A stretch of DNA of 15,375 nt from Methanoregula sp. (GCA_013331015.1 DUHF01000160.1:1-15375), one strand, 5' to 3'. Shown: positions 7,106 to 14,285, counted from the first letter of the stretch. Program-made: numbers and translations. Notes: generated from the letters alone by a model not told the origin.

Positions 7106-7582
7106 ATGGAGCTTGTAAAAATCCCCGGTATGCCAAAAGCAGAGTATGACGCACTCATAAAGCGCCAGTATGTATCCCGGATTGCCTTTGGTGCCTGCGA
7201 GCACCCCTATGTTGCTCCGTTCATGTATGTGTTTGACGGAAAATACCTCTACTTCCTCTCCACCCGCTACGGCAGGAAGATGGAGTATTTCAGGAGCAGC
7301 CCGAAGGTCTCCGTTGAGATTGAAGAGTATGCACCGGATCTCTCCTCGTTCTCGTTTGTAAGCCTCCAGGGTATAATCGAAGAGGTGCAGGACCCGGGCC
7401 GGAAAAAGAACGTGCGGGAACAGTTCGTTGCCATGATGGCAAAGAACCGGCTCTCGCCCCGGGTACTCACGGCACTGGGTCACAGCCCGACGGATCGGCC
7501 GGATGTTATCGTCAGCGATGAGCGGACGATGGTCTGGAAGCTCGCAGGTGTGAAGGATATCGTGGCGCTGAAGAACGGGTGA
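7106..7582 (+). CDS. Pyridoxamine 5'-phosphate oxidase-type (FMN-binding split barrel) protein
   Basis: The 158-residue protein begins MELVKIPGMPKAEYDALIK and shows the PNPOx-like split-barrel pattern: a strand RIAFGACEHPYVAPFMYVFDG (split: RIAFGACEHP, YVAPFMYVF), then KYLYFLSTRYGRKMEYFRSSPKV with the basic patch that contacts FMN phosphate, and SFSFVSLQGIIEEV closing the barrel. Members bind FMN, F420 or haem and include nitroimidazole reductases (Nim). The true pyridoxine oxidase C-terminus is absent, so a vitamin B6 role is unlikely. Actual cofactor and substrate are unknown. The frame extends upstream to 6866, but ATG 7106 fits the domain start and the promoter. It diverges from the RudS-like operon and precedes the peroxidase gene by 59 bp on the same strand. 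Confidence 0.85.
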   Translation: MELVKIPGMPKAEYDALIKRQYVSRIAFGACEHPYVAPFMYVFDGKYLYFLSTRYGRKMEYFRSSPKVSVEIEEYAPDLSSFSFVSLQGIIEEVQDPGRKKNVREQFVAMMAKNRLSPRVLTALGHSPTDRPDVIVSDERTMVWKLAGVKDIVALKNG

Positions 7583-7641
7583 AGTACGGGTGTCGATTAT
7601 CCTGATTCGCCTTGTATCGGAAGAGCGGAGATTGAGAGCTC

Positions 7642-8124
7642 ATGTCCTTGTATGACATCACCTTTCGCACCACCTATGGCGAAACCATCAGCATGGCAGA
7701 ATACCGAAGGAAGGTTATCCTTATTGTCAACACCGCCACCCGGTGCGGTCTTTCCGGTCAGTTTACCGAACTCGAAAGCCTTCATGAAAAGTACAATGAG
7801 AAGGGACTCGTGGTGATCGGCTTCCCCTGTGACCAGTTTATGGGGCAGGAGCCCGAGACCAACGAGACCATGGTCAACGTCTGCCTGATAAACTTTGGCG
7901 TAACCTTCCCTCTTTCGGAAAAAATCGAGGTGAACGGCGAACATGCACACCCGCTCTTTGTGTACCTGAAAGAGGCGTTACCCGGTGGTATTCTTGGGAG
8001 CGGGATCACGTGGAATTTCACGAAGTTCCTGATCGGCCGGGACGGGGTGCCGTTCAGGAGGTATGCGCCGACAACACCCCCTGCTGACATCGAGGATGAT
8101 ATTGTCAGGCTCCTTGGTGCATGA
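7642..8124 (+). CDS. Glutathione peroxidase-family thiol peroxidase (2-Cys, thioredoxin-type)
   Basis: This 160-residue thioredoxin-fold peroxidase reduces H2O2 and organic hydroperoxides. The peroxidatic Cys35 lies in NTATRCGLSGQ and is encoded by TGC, so it is not a selenoprotein. The rest of the catalytic tetrad is Gln69 in FPCDQFMGQEP and Trp124-Asn125 in WNFTKFL. Cys63 and Cys81 (VNVCLINFGVTFP) correspond to yeast Gpx3 Cys64 and the resolving Cys82, so by family knowledge it should form an intramolecular disulfide and be recycled by thioredoxin rather than glutathione, which methanogens generally lack. FPCDQF has Asp where Asn is usual. A GGAG lies 11-14 nt upstream of the ATG. It sits between the PNPOx-type and SOUL genes. 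Confidence 0.95.
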   Translation: MSLYDITFRTTYGETISMAEYRRKVILIVNTATRCGLSGQFTELESLHEKYNEKGLVVIGFPCDQFMGQEPETNETMVNVCLINFGVTFPLSEKIEVNGEHAHPLFVYLKEALPGGILGSGITWNFTKFLIGRDGVPFRRYAPTTPPADIEDDIVRLLGA

Positions 8125-8180
8125 AGAACGGGCGATCCTTCCCCTGGGGTCCTTTGCGGTTTTGCAAAAGAGAACACTCT

Positions 8181-8188
8181 TTTATAAG
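8181..8188 (+). promoter_or_regulatory. TATA box of the SOUL gene
   Basis: TTTATAAG lies 30 nt (first base) upstream of ATG 8211, so transcription should start at or within a few bases of the ATG, giving a leaderless mRNA. This is the clearest core promoter in the window and shows that the SOUL gene can be transcribed independently of the peroxidase gene 86 bp upstream. Confidence 0.65.
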
Positions 8189-8210
8189 CTGGCCTGTCCC
8201 ATGAGGCAGT

Positions 8211-8801
8211 ATGCGCACAACGATCCTGGTTATCGGTGCCCTTGCCGGTATCCTGCTGCTGGCCCTGCTGTTCAGCCGGACTTCTGCTGACACCATCCCC
8301 TACGGGGTCACGGGACAGACCGGGGAGATCGAGTTCCGGCATTACCCCGGGCTGGTGCTGGCAACGGTCGAAACGACTGACGACAATGCCGGGTTCAGCC
8401 TGCTCTTTGCCTACATCTCCGGCAGGAACAAACCAAGTGAAAAAATCCCCATGACTGCTCCGGTGATAACGTCTCAGAAAATTCCCATGACCGCACCGGT
8501 GGTTTCCGATGCGGGATCGATATCGTTTGTGATGCCCGCAGGAACAACGCGGGATGCGACTCCCGATCCGCTGGACAGCAGGGTACGGATCCAGACCGTA
8601 CCGGAACGGGACATTGCTATTATCCGGTTTTCGGGATATGCTCCAACGGAAGATGTGAATGCGGCAACGGCACGGTTATTGGACGGGCTGGAAAATGCCG
8701 GGATTACTACGGCAGGCCAGCCGTTCCTGATGCGGTACGATTCCCCGTGGATCCCCGGCTTTCTGCGGCACAACGAGGTTGGTATTGAGATTGTCCGGTA
8801 A
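8211..8801 (+). CDS. SOUL/HEBP family haem-binding protein, membrane-anchored
   Basis: The 196-residue protein has an N-terminal hydrophobic segment (about 4-22, TILVIGALAGILLLALLF), probably an uncleaved anchor or signal peptide, so the domain likely faces outward. The SOUL domain follows: IEFRHYPGLVLATVE, the paired KIPMTAPV motifs (about 78-85 and 90-97), SISFVMPAG, a VPERDIAIIRFSGYA strand, and the C-terminal FLMRYDSPWIPGFLRHNEVGIEI that closes the fold. Family members bind haem or other tetrapyrroles loosely. In a methanogen this could mean haem or corphin/cobamide handling or protection from photosensitising porphyrins; that is inference. The leaderless start is set by TTTATAAG at 8181. 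It follows the peroxidase gene and is convergent with the alkylsulfatase gene. Confidence 0.9.
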   Translation: MRTTILVIGALAGILLLALLFSRTSADTIPYGVTGQTGEIEFRHYPGLVLATVETTDDNAGFSLLFAYISGRNKPSEKIPMTAPVITSQKIPMTAPVVSDAGSISFVMPAGTTRDATPDPLDSRVRIQTVPERDIAIIRFSGYAPTEDVNAATARLLDGLENAGITTAGQPFLMRYDSPWIPGFLRHNEVGIEIVR

Positions 8802-8854
8802 GGGAATACTACTGGTGAGCCGAAGGGAGAGGCCCCCCGTCACCATTTCGTTGC

Positions 8855-8877
8855 TTCCTGCCATCCCCGGGCAGGAA
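8855..8877. repeat. Inverted repeat at convergent junction
   Basis: TTCCTGCC (8855-8862) and GGCAGGAA (8870-8877) form a perfect 8-bp stem with a 7-nt loop between the convergent SOUL and alkylsulfatase genes. A further TTCCTGCCCG at 8904-8913 can pair with CGGGCAGGAA (8868-8877), giving a competing 10-bp stem. This probably insulates or stabilises 3' ends. No T tract follows, so a classical terminator is not shown. Confidence 0.4.
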
Positions 8878-8923
8878 ACCCTCATGCTCTCTCCGTATGA
8901 TAATTCCTGCCCGGCCGGATCCC

Positions 8924-10888
8924 TTACGGCACAGCGATCGCGAAGTTATGATCGAATGTGTCCAGCATGCCGGTAAATGCGTCAAACAGCGCCGGATCGC
9001 CTCCTGTCACGACAACATCCCGGGGTGTCGCGGCGGGGTTCAGCGCCAGGGTCTCAAGGGTCCTGCGGGGCATCTCGACGGATAATGCCGCATCCGGTGC
9101 GGTCTCGTTCAGCCGGTACGTGATAACGCTGTTCTTTACACGGATGAGGACGGTCTCACCGGTGTCGCGGATCTGCAGGTTCATGGCATAATCTTTTCCG
9201 TCCGCTTTTGCTGCATTGAGCCGGACGGAGAGGTAGTCGAGGATCTGGCGCGTGGACATGGCGGAGATGATATCAGGAGAGATCATATTCCGCCCCGGGG
9301 CACGCAGGGTTCCCCGGAGTTCCGATGCCGCGGTCAGGTACGCATTCCGGGCAGCACCCGACTCCTCCTGGTACCCGAGCTGCTCGAGCGCATCTGCCTC
9401 GATCTTCCGGGCTTCCATGTTCGCGGGATCGGCAAAAACAAGGTAGTGCGCAATCGACGCCACCAGCTCGTACTTTCCCTGTGCGTAATCGCTCCTGAGG
9501 CGTGGCATCACGACATCGGCGCCGCCCATGTACGAGGTCATCTCCCTTGCATATTCCACGGGAGTCAGCCGTTTCAGGTTGACCGGGTTCCCGTCATAGA
9601 ACCCAAGATAGCGCTGGTACGTTGCTTTCACGCCCATGGAGACCTGGCCGTAGAACCCGTGGGTATACCAGTACTGATCCAGCGACGAGGGGAGTTTCAC
9701 CATGTCCGCGATCTCGTCCATGGTGTAGCCTTTGTTCGCCAGGTTCAGGGTCTGGTCGTGGATATACTTGTACATGTCCCGCTGATTCTCAAGGATGTCG
9801 ATAACCTTTGCATTCCCGAACCGGGGCCAGTTGTGCGCCGATATCATGACCTCGGCCTCATCCCCGTACAGCCTCCGGGTCTCGTCCAGGCTCTCCGCCC
9901 AGGCAAGGGGGTCCCGCACCGGTGCTCCCCGCAGGGTCAGGATATTGTGGAGTGACGCGGCGCAGTTTTCGGCTACGAACAGGACCTTGTACTGCGGGAA
10001 CCAGATGTTCAGTTCAACCGGCGCCTCGGTGTTCTCGGCCTTCTGGAACACCATGCGGACACCATCGATCGTGACCTCCTGGCCGGTATGGGTGATATCC
10101 CTGGTCGGGGGGATGAGGGAGGCCGTGCCTGTCGAGAGGGTCTTGCCGATGCCGATATCCACGAGCCCCTTCTCGTCACGGGGGAGGAGGAGGCCATACT
10201 GGTACACCGCCCGGCGCTGCATGGCATTGCCGGCATATACGTTCTCACTGATGGCAGCGTCCATGAAATGATCGGGCGCCAGGATCTCGACTCTTCCTGC
10301 CCTGACGTCTTCAGGGGTCGTGACCCCCCCGACGCCCTGGTAATGGTCTGCATGGGGGTGGGAGTAGATCACCGCCCGCACGGGCCGGTACCCGAGCGTC
10401 CGGTTCACGAGGGCCATCGCAGCCCGTGCCGTTTCCACGGAATTGAGGGGATCAATAATGATCCAGCCGGAATCCCCCTGCACGATGGTCATGGAAGAGG
10501 CATCGAAGCCGCGCACCTGGTATAAACCTGGCCGGACCATGAAGAGGCCGTGGATGTTATTCAGCTCAGCCTGCCTGCACAGGAGCGGGTTGATGGTGGG
10601 CGGACAGGTGCCGTTACCAATCCGCTGGAACGCAGCCGCGTTCCACGCGGTGATGTTCGGGATATCCGCCGGGATGATCAGCGGATCGTAGGTTGCGATC
10701 AGCCCCTGGCGGGCAAATGCGAAATCCTCGGCAGTATTATTCCATGCGGCAGTCGCGTTTGCCCGGATATTGGCACCGATTGTAAGCGGCGTGGCATCGT
10801 TGCGGGCGTCGGGCGCTGCCGATGCACAGGCGATGGCGCAGGTGCAGCACGCTGCCGCGAGCAGCAGGGCACAAAGGGAGGGTCTCAT
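8924..10888 (-). CDS. Secreted SdsA1-type alkylsulfatase (metallo-beta-lactamase fold)
   Basis: The 654-residue protein starts with a signal sequence (MRPSLCALLLAAACC to ACASA, cleavage near residue 24, or a lipoprotein Cys at 21), so it is probably exported. The MBL domain carries the di-zinc motif SHPHADHYQG (His177, His179, Asp181, His182). Further likely ligands are Glu288 in NTEAP, Glu307 in FVAENCAASLHN and His352 in ISAHNW. NILTLRGAPVRDPLAW matches the SdsA1 'NLYTLRGA..RDPL' segment. An alkylsulfatase dimerisation domain (about 390-530) and a C-terminal SCP2-like domain (about 545-654) follow. Family members cleave primary or secondary alkyl sulfates such as SDS to alcohol and sulfate. 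Start ATG 10888 is chosen for the signal peptide; the frame runs to 10978, overlapping the upstream gene. It lies 77 bp after the transporter gene. Confidence 0.9.
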   Translation of the reverse strand: MRPSLCALLLAAACCTCAIACASAAPDARNDATPLTIGANIRANATAAWNNTAEDFAFARQGLIATYDPLIIPADIPNITAWNAAAFQRIGNGTCPPTINPLLCRQAELNNIHGLFMVRPGLYQVRGFDASSMTIVQGDSGWIIIDPLNSVETARAAMALVNRTLGYRPVRAVIYSHPHADHYQGVGGVTTPEDVRAGRVEILAPDHFMDAAISENVYAGNAMQRRAVYQYGLLLPRDEKGLVDIGIGKTLSTGTASLIPPTRDITHTGQEVTIDGVRMVFQKAENTEAPVELNIWFPQYKVLFVAENCAASLHNILTLRGAPVRDPLAWAESLDETRRLYGDEAEVMISAHNWPRFGNAKVIDILENQRDMYKYIHDQTLNLANKGYTMDEIADMVKLPSSLDQYWYTHGFYGQVSMGVKATYQRYLGFYDGNPVNLKRLTPVEYAREMTSYMGGADVVMPRLRSDYAQGKYELVASIAHYLVFADPANMEARKIEADALEQLGYQEESGAARNAYLTAASELRGTLRAPGRNMISPDIISAMSTRQILDYLSVRLNAAKADGKDYAMNLQIRDTGETVLIRVKNSVITYRLNETAPDAALSVEMPRRTLETLALNPAATPRDVVVTGGDPALFDAFTGMLDTFDHNFAIAVP

Positions 10889-10965
10889 GCGTATTGTTCT
10901 GTCACGCGGAACAGGGAATAACGGTATCGGTATTGAACCGGATGGATGGGCGGAAAAAAGCCGGT

Positions 10966-11919
10966 TCAGTCCCCACACCGCTGCACGGGGGTTCGGGTGC
11001 CCGTGGAAATTATATTGACATGGCTTCCATGAATCTTTGTCTCAAGCGACATCTTCATCCGATCCATCGTGTCCTGCACATCCCGCATCAGCAGATCTCC
11101 ATCAAACTCAAGGAAGATATCGACATAGATGAACCCCCCGCTCCGTCGCGACCTGACCCCGTGAAGTTGTTCGTAATTATGGAAGTGTTCAGCCAGTTCC
11201 TGCACCACAATAAACTGGAGTTCCTCTTCAAGGGTCTGGTCCAGCAGATCCGGCAACGAGGACCGGATCAGCCGCAACCCGGAATAGAGCAGGATGCCCA
11301 TCACGATGAACGAACCGGCGGGATCGATATACACGGTCCACCATGAACCGGCACACAGGAGCGTAAGGACAAGGGTGAGGAGGACCATGAGATTTGCAAA
11401 TGCCTTGAGCCGGAAGAGGTGCCACTGGGCATCCATGAGAGGCGAAGGCTCCTGTTGGGCAAGCCGGTAGTTCCGAATCGAGAAATACAGGTCAACGGTC
11501 ATCATGATGACGACGATGAAAACACCGGCCAATACCCCGTTGTCCCTGAGGGTGACCGGGTAGAAGATCCGAAACGTGGCGGCCGAGATGAGGATGACGA
11601 ATGAGAGGATCATCACGCTGCCGGTGACGATGCATGCAATATTCTCGAATTTTCCCATCCCGTAATCGTAGATGTCGTGATCGCCCCGTGCGATCCTCCT
11701 GGCTATCAGCCACGAAATAAGCACGCCAATCGCTTCGTTGCAGGTTTTCAGGGCGGATGCATACAGGGTGACTGAGCCGGAGAGCCCGGCCGCGATGACC
11801 TTGGGAATCGCCGGCGCTCCCGCGGCAAGGAGGTTCAGGAACAGGGCATCTGCCCGCTCCCGCTCTGTGGCTCTGCTTCCGGAGCTCAAGCCCGATGGCA
11901 ACCTGGTGGGTTCCGGCAT
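10966..11919 (-). CDS. Cation diffusion facilitator (CDF) family transporter, atypical metal site
   Basis: The 317-residue membrane protein has CDF order. TM1-TM2 span about 27-75. The cytoplasmic motif GDHDIYDYGMGKFENIA (79-95) matches the family 'D..HpyGhgk.E' signature. TM3-TM6 run to about 220, followed by SSLPDLLDQTLEEEL and a C-terminal ferredoxin-like cytoplasmic domain (about 235-305: HGVRSRRSGGFIYVDIFLEFDG). Aligned by eye to E. coli YiiP, the transport site D45/D49 in TM2 reads Lys58/Glu62, and H153/D157 in TM5 reads His167/Leu171. The Zn/H antiport chemistry may therefore differ. Substrate is unknown; Zn, Fe, Mn or a non-metal role are open. The alkylsulfatase gene follows at 77 bp, possibly in one transcript. 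A T-rich TATA-like element lies 24-34 nt before the ATG. Confidence 0.88.
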   Translation of the reverse strand: MPEPTRLPSGLSSGSRATERERADALFLNLLAAGAPAIPKVIAAGLSGSVTLYASALKTCNEAIGVLISWLIARRIARGDHDIYDYGMGKFENIACIVTGSVMILSFVILISAATFRIFYPVTLRDNGVLAGVFIVVIMMTVDLYFSIRNYRLAQQEPSPLMDAQWHLFRLKAFANLMVLLTLVLTLLCAGSWWTVYIDPAGSFIVMGILLYSGLRLIRSSLPDLLDQTLEEELQFIVVQELAEHFHNYEQLHGVRSRRSGGFIYVDIFLEFDGDLLMRDVQDTMDRMKMSLETKIHGSHVNIISTGTRTPVQRCGD

Positions 11920-12228
11920 CTTGATTCTCTCTTGAACGCGATGGTAAAAAAATCACACCGGTCAAGGAGAATGGGATCGACGAGCCAAAAATAACTCATC
12001 CTGTTCGTCATCGCGCCTGCCGTCCCGGGAATGATACCTCGCGTGCCAAAGGGTGGGACAGGTTACATCCATCCCCGGCGATGATCCGTAGGGCGTGGAG
12101 CCCAAAAAGAGAAGGAATGGTTATACCGGGCCGCTCAACTGCTGCCCGCCTGTGTGAGTGGCCGTCGGCCTGTGCCGGGGGGGCTGCCCCGTCGAGCCGG
12201 GAAAGGCTTTTGCCCCGTAAAATCCGGA
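11920..12228. other. 309-bp intergenic region, no gene seen
   Basis: This lies between the CDF start and the stop of the QueG-like gene, both on the minus strand. It includes the probable CDF promoter (minus GATTTTTTTAC, 11943-11953). Frames crossing it on either strand have no recognisable domain or ribosome binding site and extend antisense or out of frame into the neighbours. No tRNA-like or terminator hairpin was recognised. Confidence 0.6.
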
Positions 12229-12966
12229 TCAGTTCTTCGGTTTTTTGCTCTCGCTGCCCCCCTTCCTCCCGTGCGGGCACACCCATAAACACAGCCCGCA
12301 GACAGCAACGCCCTGCTTCTCCTCCTGCCCGCTCAAGTACCGTTCACAGGCTGCGGCATCGAACCGCATCTCGCGGGGCTCATCCATCGAGAAGATCCGG
12401 CCGGTGAACGCGTGCGCCGGGCAGATATCAACGCACGCCGTGCACTTCCCGCACCGCGGCTCGATCGGGGACCCGGTTGCCACCAGCGGCGCATCGGTGA
12501 GAACGGTCACCCACCGCACCCGCGGACCCTGCGTGGGGGTGATGAGCAGACAGCTCTTCCCGATCCATCCAAGACCGGCAAGGTGTGCCGCAAGCTTCTG
12601 GGAGAAGATCCCGCAGATCTGCTCATCGTCCGTCCGTTTTGACGCGGGGATGGGAAATGCCCCATATCCTGCGTGCTGGAGCACGTTTGCCACCCGGAGC
12701 GCGATCTGGTCGAGGGCGCTGTTGACGACATCGTAACTGGTGTGCCTGTACAGGATCGCACCCGCTTTGTCTCCGTCGGGAAGGAGCTCGACCATGCTGT
12801 CCTGGAGTCGCATGCCGATGACGATGCCCCGCGGGTACCGGCTCACCCGCTCGCCTCCCTGCGCATGGATGAAATCGCGGGCAGGGGCAAGATCCGCCAC
12901 GCCATAATAATCTGCGTTGAGGGAGGTTGCCAGGATCTGTATTCGCCGGTCAATGTCCCTGGTCAT
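12229..12966 (-). CDS. Short QueG-like double [4Fe-4S] cluster protein
   Basis: The 245-residue protein resembles the cobalamin/FeS half of epoxyqueuosine reductase and reductive dehalogenase relatives. It has an N-terminal 'GVADL' domain, HLAGLGWIGKSCLLI at 128-142 (family GLGWIGKN.L), then two ferredoxin-type motifs: CGKCTACVDICPAHAF (Cys172, 175, 178, 182), Cys207, and CGLCLWVCPHG (Cys223, 226, 230). That is enough for two [4Fe-4S] clusters. The DTxPvLER segment carrying the QueG catalytic Asp is absent (IPASKRTDDEQICGIF occupies that place), and so is the C-terminal HEAT-like tRNA-binding domain. Archaea make archaeosine rather than queuosine, so this is unlikely to be a true QueG; an electron-transfer or B12-related reductase role is possible. 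It lies 89 bp after the methyltransferase gene on the same strand. Confidence 0.83.
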   Translation of the reverse strand: MTRDIDRRIQILATSLNADYYGVADLAPARDFIHAQGGERVSRYPRGIVIGMRLQDSMVELLPDGDKAGAILYRHTSYDVVNSALDQIALRVANVLQHAGYGAFPIPASKRTDDEQICGIFSQKLAAHLAGLGWIGKSCLLITPTQGPRVRWVTVLTDAPLVATGSPIEPRCGKCTACVDICPAHAFTGRIFSMDEPREMRFDAAACERYLSGQEEKQGVAVCGLCLWVCPHGRKGGSESKKPKN

Positions 12967-13055
12967 AGGTAAGTACCTGAGGGTTCCCTTTGAATTTCAG
13001 GATGACGGTCAGGGGGGGGTCAAGAGCCGGGTAACGAAAAGAAACGAGGGATGGG

Positions 13056-13799
13056 TCAGTTCTGCATAACAAAGAACGTGTACCCGTAATACCGCTTGAA
13101 CTTCCGGTACGTCTCCGCTTCCGCCTCAAGCGAGTCGAGGATGGCAGCATGCTCCGGCACGGTGCCATGGGTCTTCCGGAGCTCTGCGATCCGGGCGAGC
13201 ATCGGGACATAGTAGTTCTCCCACCAGCCCTCTTCGGGGAGGCGGACGGTTGCGACAAGCCGGAGCCCGGCCCGCTTCACCCGCCCGGCCAGTTCCTCCT
13301 CTGTTGCAGGGGTATACCCTTCCGCTTTCCACCACTGCAGGAGCTCATCGGGGGGGTTTTGTTCAAACCAGGCGGCATCGGAGACGACCATGTACCCGCC
13401 CTTCTTCAACAGCGGCTTCCACGCGGCAAGCCCCTGCTCAAACCCGATGATGAAGATCGCGCCTTCCGACCAGATGAGATCGAACTGTCCCGGTTCAAAG
13501 GGGAGGGCGTCCATCGAGGCGCAGACGGTTTTAATCCGGCCGGATTTGCCGTGCTCTCCCGCCCATGCGGCGATGGCGTTGAGGAACGGCTGGTGATTGT
13601 CAACTGCGGTGATCGGCCGGTCGGTGAGCGCAGCAAGATCCCGGGTCTGGGTGCCGCTGCCGCACCCGATATCGAGGATCTTCGCGTCGTTGGGGAGGAG
13701 AGGGACGAGTGAGAAGGCTTTTCTTGTTGCTTCCGTGCTCCCCGGACCCTGCCGGGGGAGCGATTCGAATACCTGGTAAAAAAACGGTGGTAATGACAT
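13056..13799 (-). CDS. Class I SAM-dependent methyltransferase
   Basis: The 247-residue Rossmann-fold methyltransferase has SAM motif I at 41-56 (ILDIGCGSGTQTRDLA), the acidic end of strand 2 in ITAVDNHQPFL, a motif II region CASMDALPFEPGQFDLIWSEGA, and a post-II KPLLKKGGYMVVSDAAW. It resembles the Methyltransf_11/25 group that includes UbiE-like and small-molecule enzymes. The C-terminal third (WWENYYVPMLARI to YYGYTFFVM) is likely the substrate cap and gives no clear substrate. ATG 13799 is the first start consistent with the domain; no good Shine-Dalgarno is seen. It precedes the QueG-like gene on the same strand, so they may be co-transcribed. Confidence 0.88.
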   Translation of the reverse strand: MSLPPFFYQVFESLPRQGPGSTEATRKAFSLVPLLPNDAKILDIGCGSGTQTRDLAALTDRPITAVDNHQPFLNAIAAWAGEHGKSGRIKTVCASMDALPFEPGQFDLIWSEGAIFIIGFEQGLAAWKPLLKKGGYMVVSDAAWFEQNPPDELLQWWKAEGYTPATEEELAGRVKRAGLRLVATVRLPEEGWWENYYVPMLARIAELRKTHGTVPEHAAILDSLEAEAETYRKFKRYYGYTFFVMQN

Positions 13800-13942
13800 G
13801 ATGCTCAGGAAATTGGTATGAGGGGATTAGAGTGCTTTGTGGTCGGTGGGGGATTCTGCACCGCCCACACAAACCCCAGCCTCACGAGGCCCGGAAAGCG
13901 ATGACAGGATAAAAACAAATCCCGTCAGGCATTTGCCGCCAT

Positions 13943-13990
13943 TCAGACGACGTGGTTACATATCAGGCTGAAAATGATGGCGATCCACAT
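13943..13990 (-). CDS. Candidate 15-residue hydrophobic micropeptide with strong Shine-Dalgarno
   Basis: The minus strand reads GGAGGTGA (14007-14000), a 9-nt spacer, then ATG at 13990 and 15 codons to TGA: MWIAIIFSLICNHVV. The ribosome binding site matches the archaeal 16S 3' end almost perfectly, far better than that of any of the larger genes here, most of which look leaderless. The peptide is hydrophobic enough to insert in the membrane. It could be a small membrane peptide, a type I toxin-like peptide, or a regulatory leader ORF. It lies 144 bp upstream of the methyltransferase start on the same strand. No homologue was recognised, and chance cannot be excluded for so short a frame. Confidence 0.4.
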   Translation of the reverse strand: MWIAIIFSLICNHVV

Positions 13991-13999
13991 GATGGTTGT

Positions 14000-14058
14000 T
14001 CACCTCCTGCCCGGGCATTTCAGGCTTGATATGGAGTTGAACCAGGCAGGATATCAAG
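14000..14058 (-). promoter_or_regulatory. Possible pseudoknot or switching leader sequestering the micro-ORF Shine-Dalgarno
   Basis: In the minus-strand RNA, CUUGAUAU (14058-14051) pairs perfectly with AUAUCAAG (14032-14025). The loop of this hairpin begins CCUGCCUGG (14050-14042), which can pair over 9 bp (one G-U) with CCGGGCAGG (14014-14006), abutting and overlapping the GGAGGTGA ribosome binding site. The two helices cross, so they form either an H-type pseudoknot, needing one or two pairs to open at the zero-length junction, or two alternative states. Predicted by eye only. If transcription starts downstream of 14058, the first stem would not exist. Confidence 0.35.
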
Positions 14059-14184
14059 GAGGGGAAGTTAAAAAAATGTGAGCATGACTTTCCGAAGGGT
14101 GAATCTTCCAGGCAGGAGCTGCTATTGCCAGGCGCCCGTCACTTCAGATGAGGATAATTGGCAGAACCTGAAGCTCGAAGGAGA

Positions 14185-14206
14185 TATTCCGGAGAGATCC
14201 GGAATA
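14185..14206 (+). repeat. 9-bp perfect hairpin with GAGA (GNRA-type) loop
   Basis: TATTCCGGA (14185-14193), GAGA, TCCGGAATA (14198-14206). Read on plus, the loop is a GNRA tetraloop, which stabilises RNA hairpins; on minus the loop is TCTC. No gene or T tract follows on plus, so its role is unclear. It lies about 80 nt beyond the stop of the small secreted-protein gene, whose transcript would carry the minus version. Confidence 0.45.
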
Positions 14207-14215
14207 CCGCACGAC

Positions 14216-14249
14216 AAAAAAGATGCGGGAAGGGAAAATTACCGGTAAT
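14216..14249 (-). terminator. T6 tract and 12-bp palindrome downstream of the small secreted-protein gene
   Basis: A perfect palindrome ATTACCGGTAAT occupies 14238-14249, about 40 nt after the stop codon at 14286. A minus-strand TCTTTTTTG tract follows at about 14215-14222. Together they are a reasonable termination region for the gene at 14286-14591. A second T7 tract lies at 14070-14076. Without expression data this is a position-based guess. Confidence 0.35.
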
Positions 14250-14285
14250 AAGATTCTTTTCCCGTGTACCGGTCATTGCTCCACC

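Noticed and set aside
6994..7158. N-terminal extension of the RudS-like protein
   Set aside because: It would cross the divergent promoter and operator and the start of the neighbouring gene; ATG 6993 fits the domain.
13012..13019. G8 tract between methyltransferase and QueG-like genes
   Set aside because: Not in a coding frame or at a recognisable promoter element; probably only an unstable tract.
13760..13772. GATTCGAAT, T-loop-like
   Set aside because: It lies inside the methyltransferase gene with no matching cloverleaf around it.
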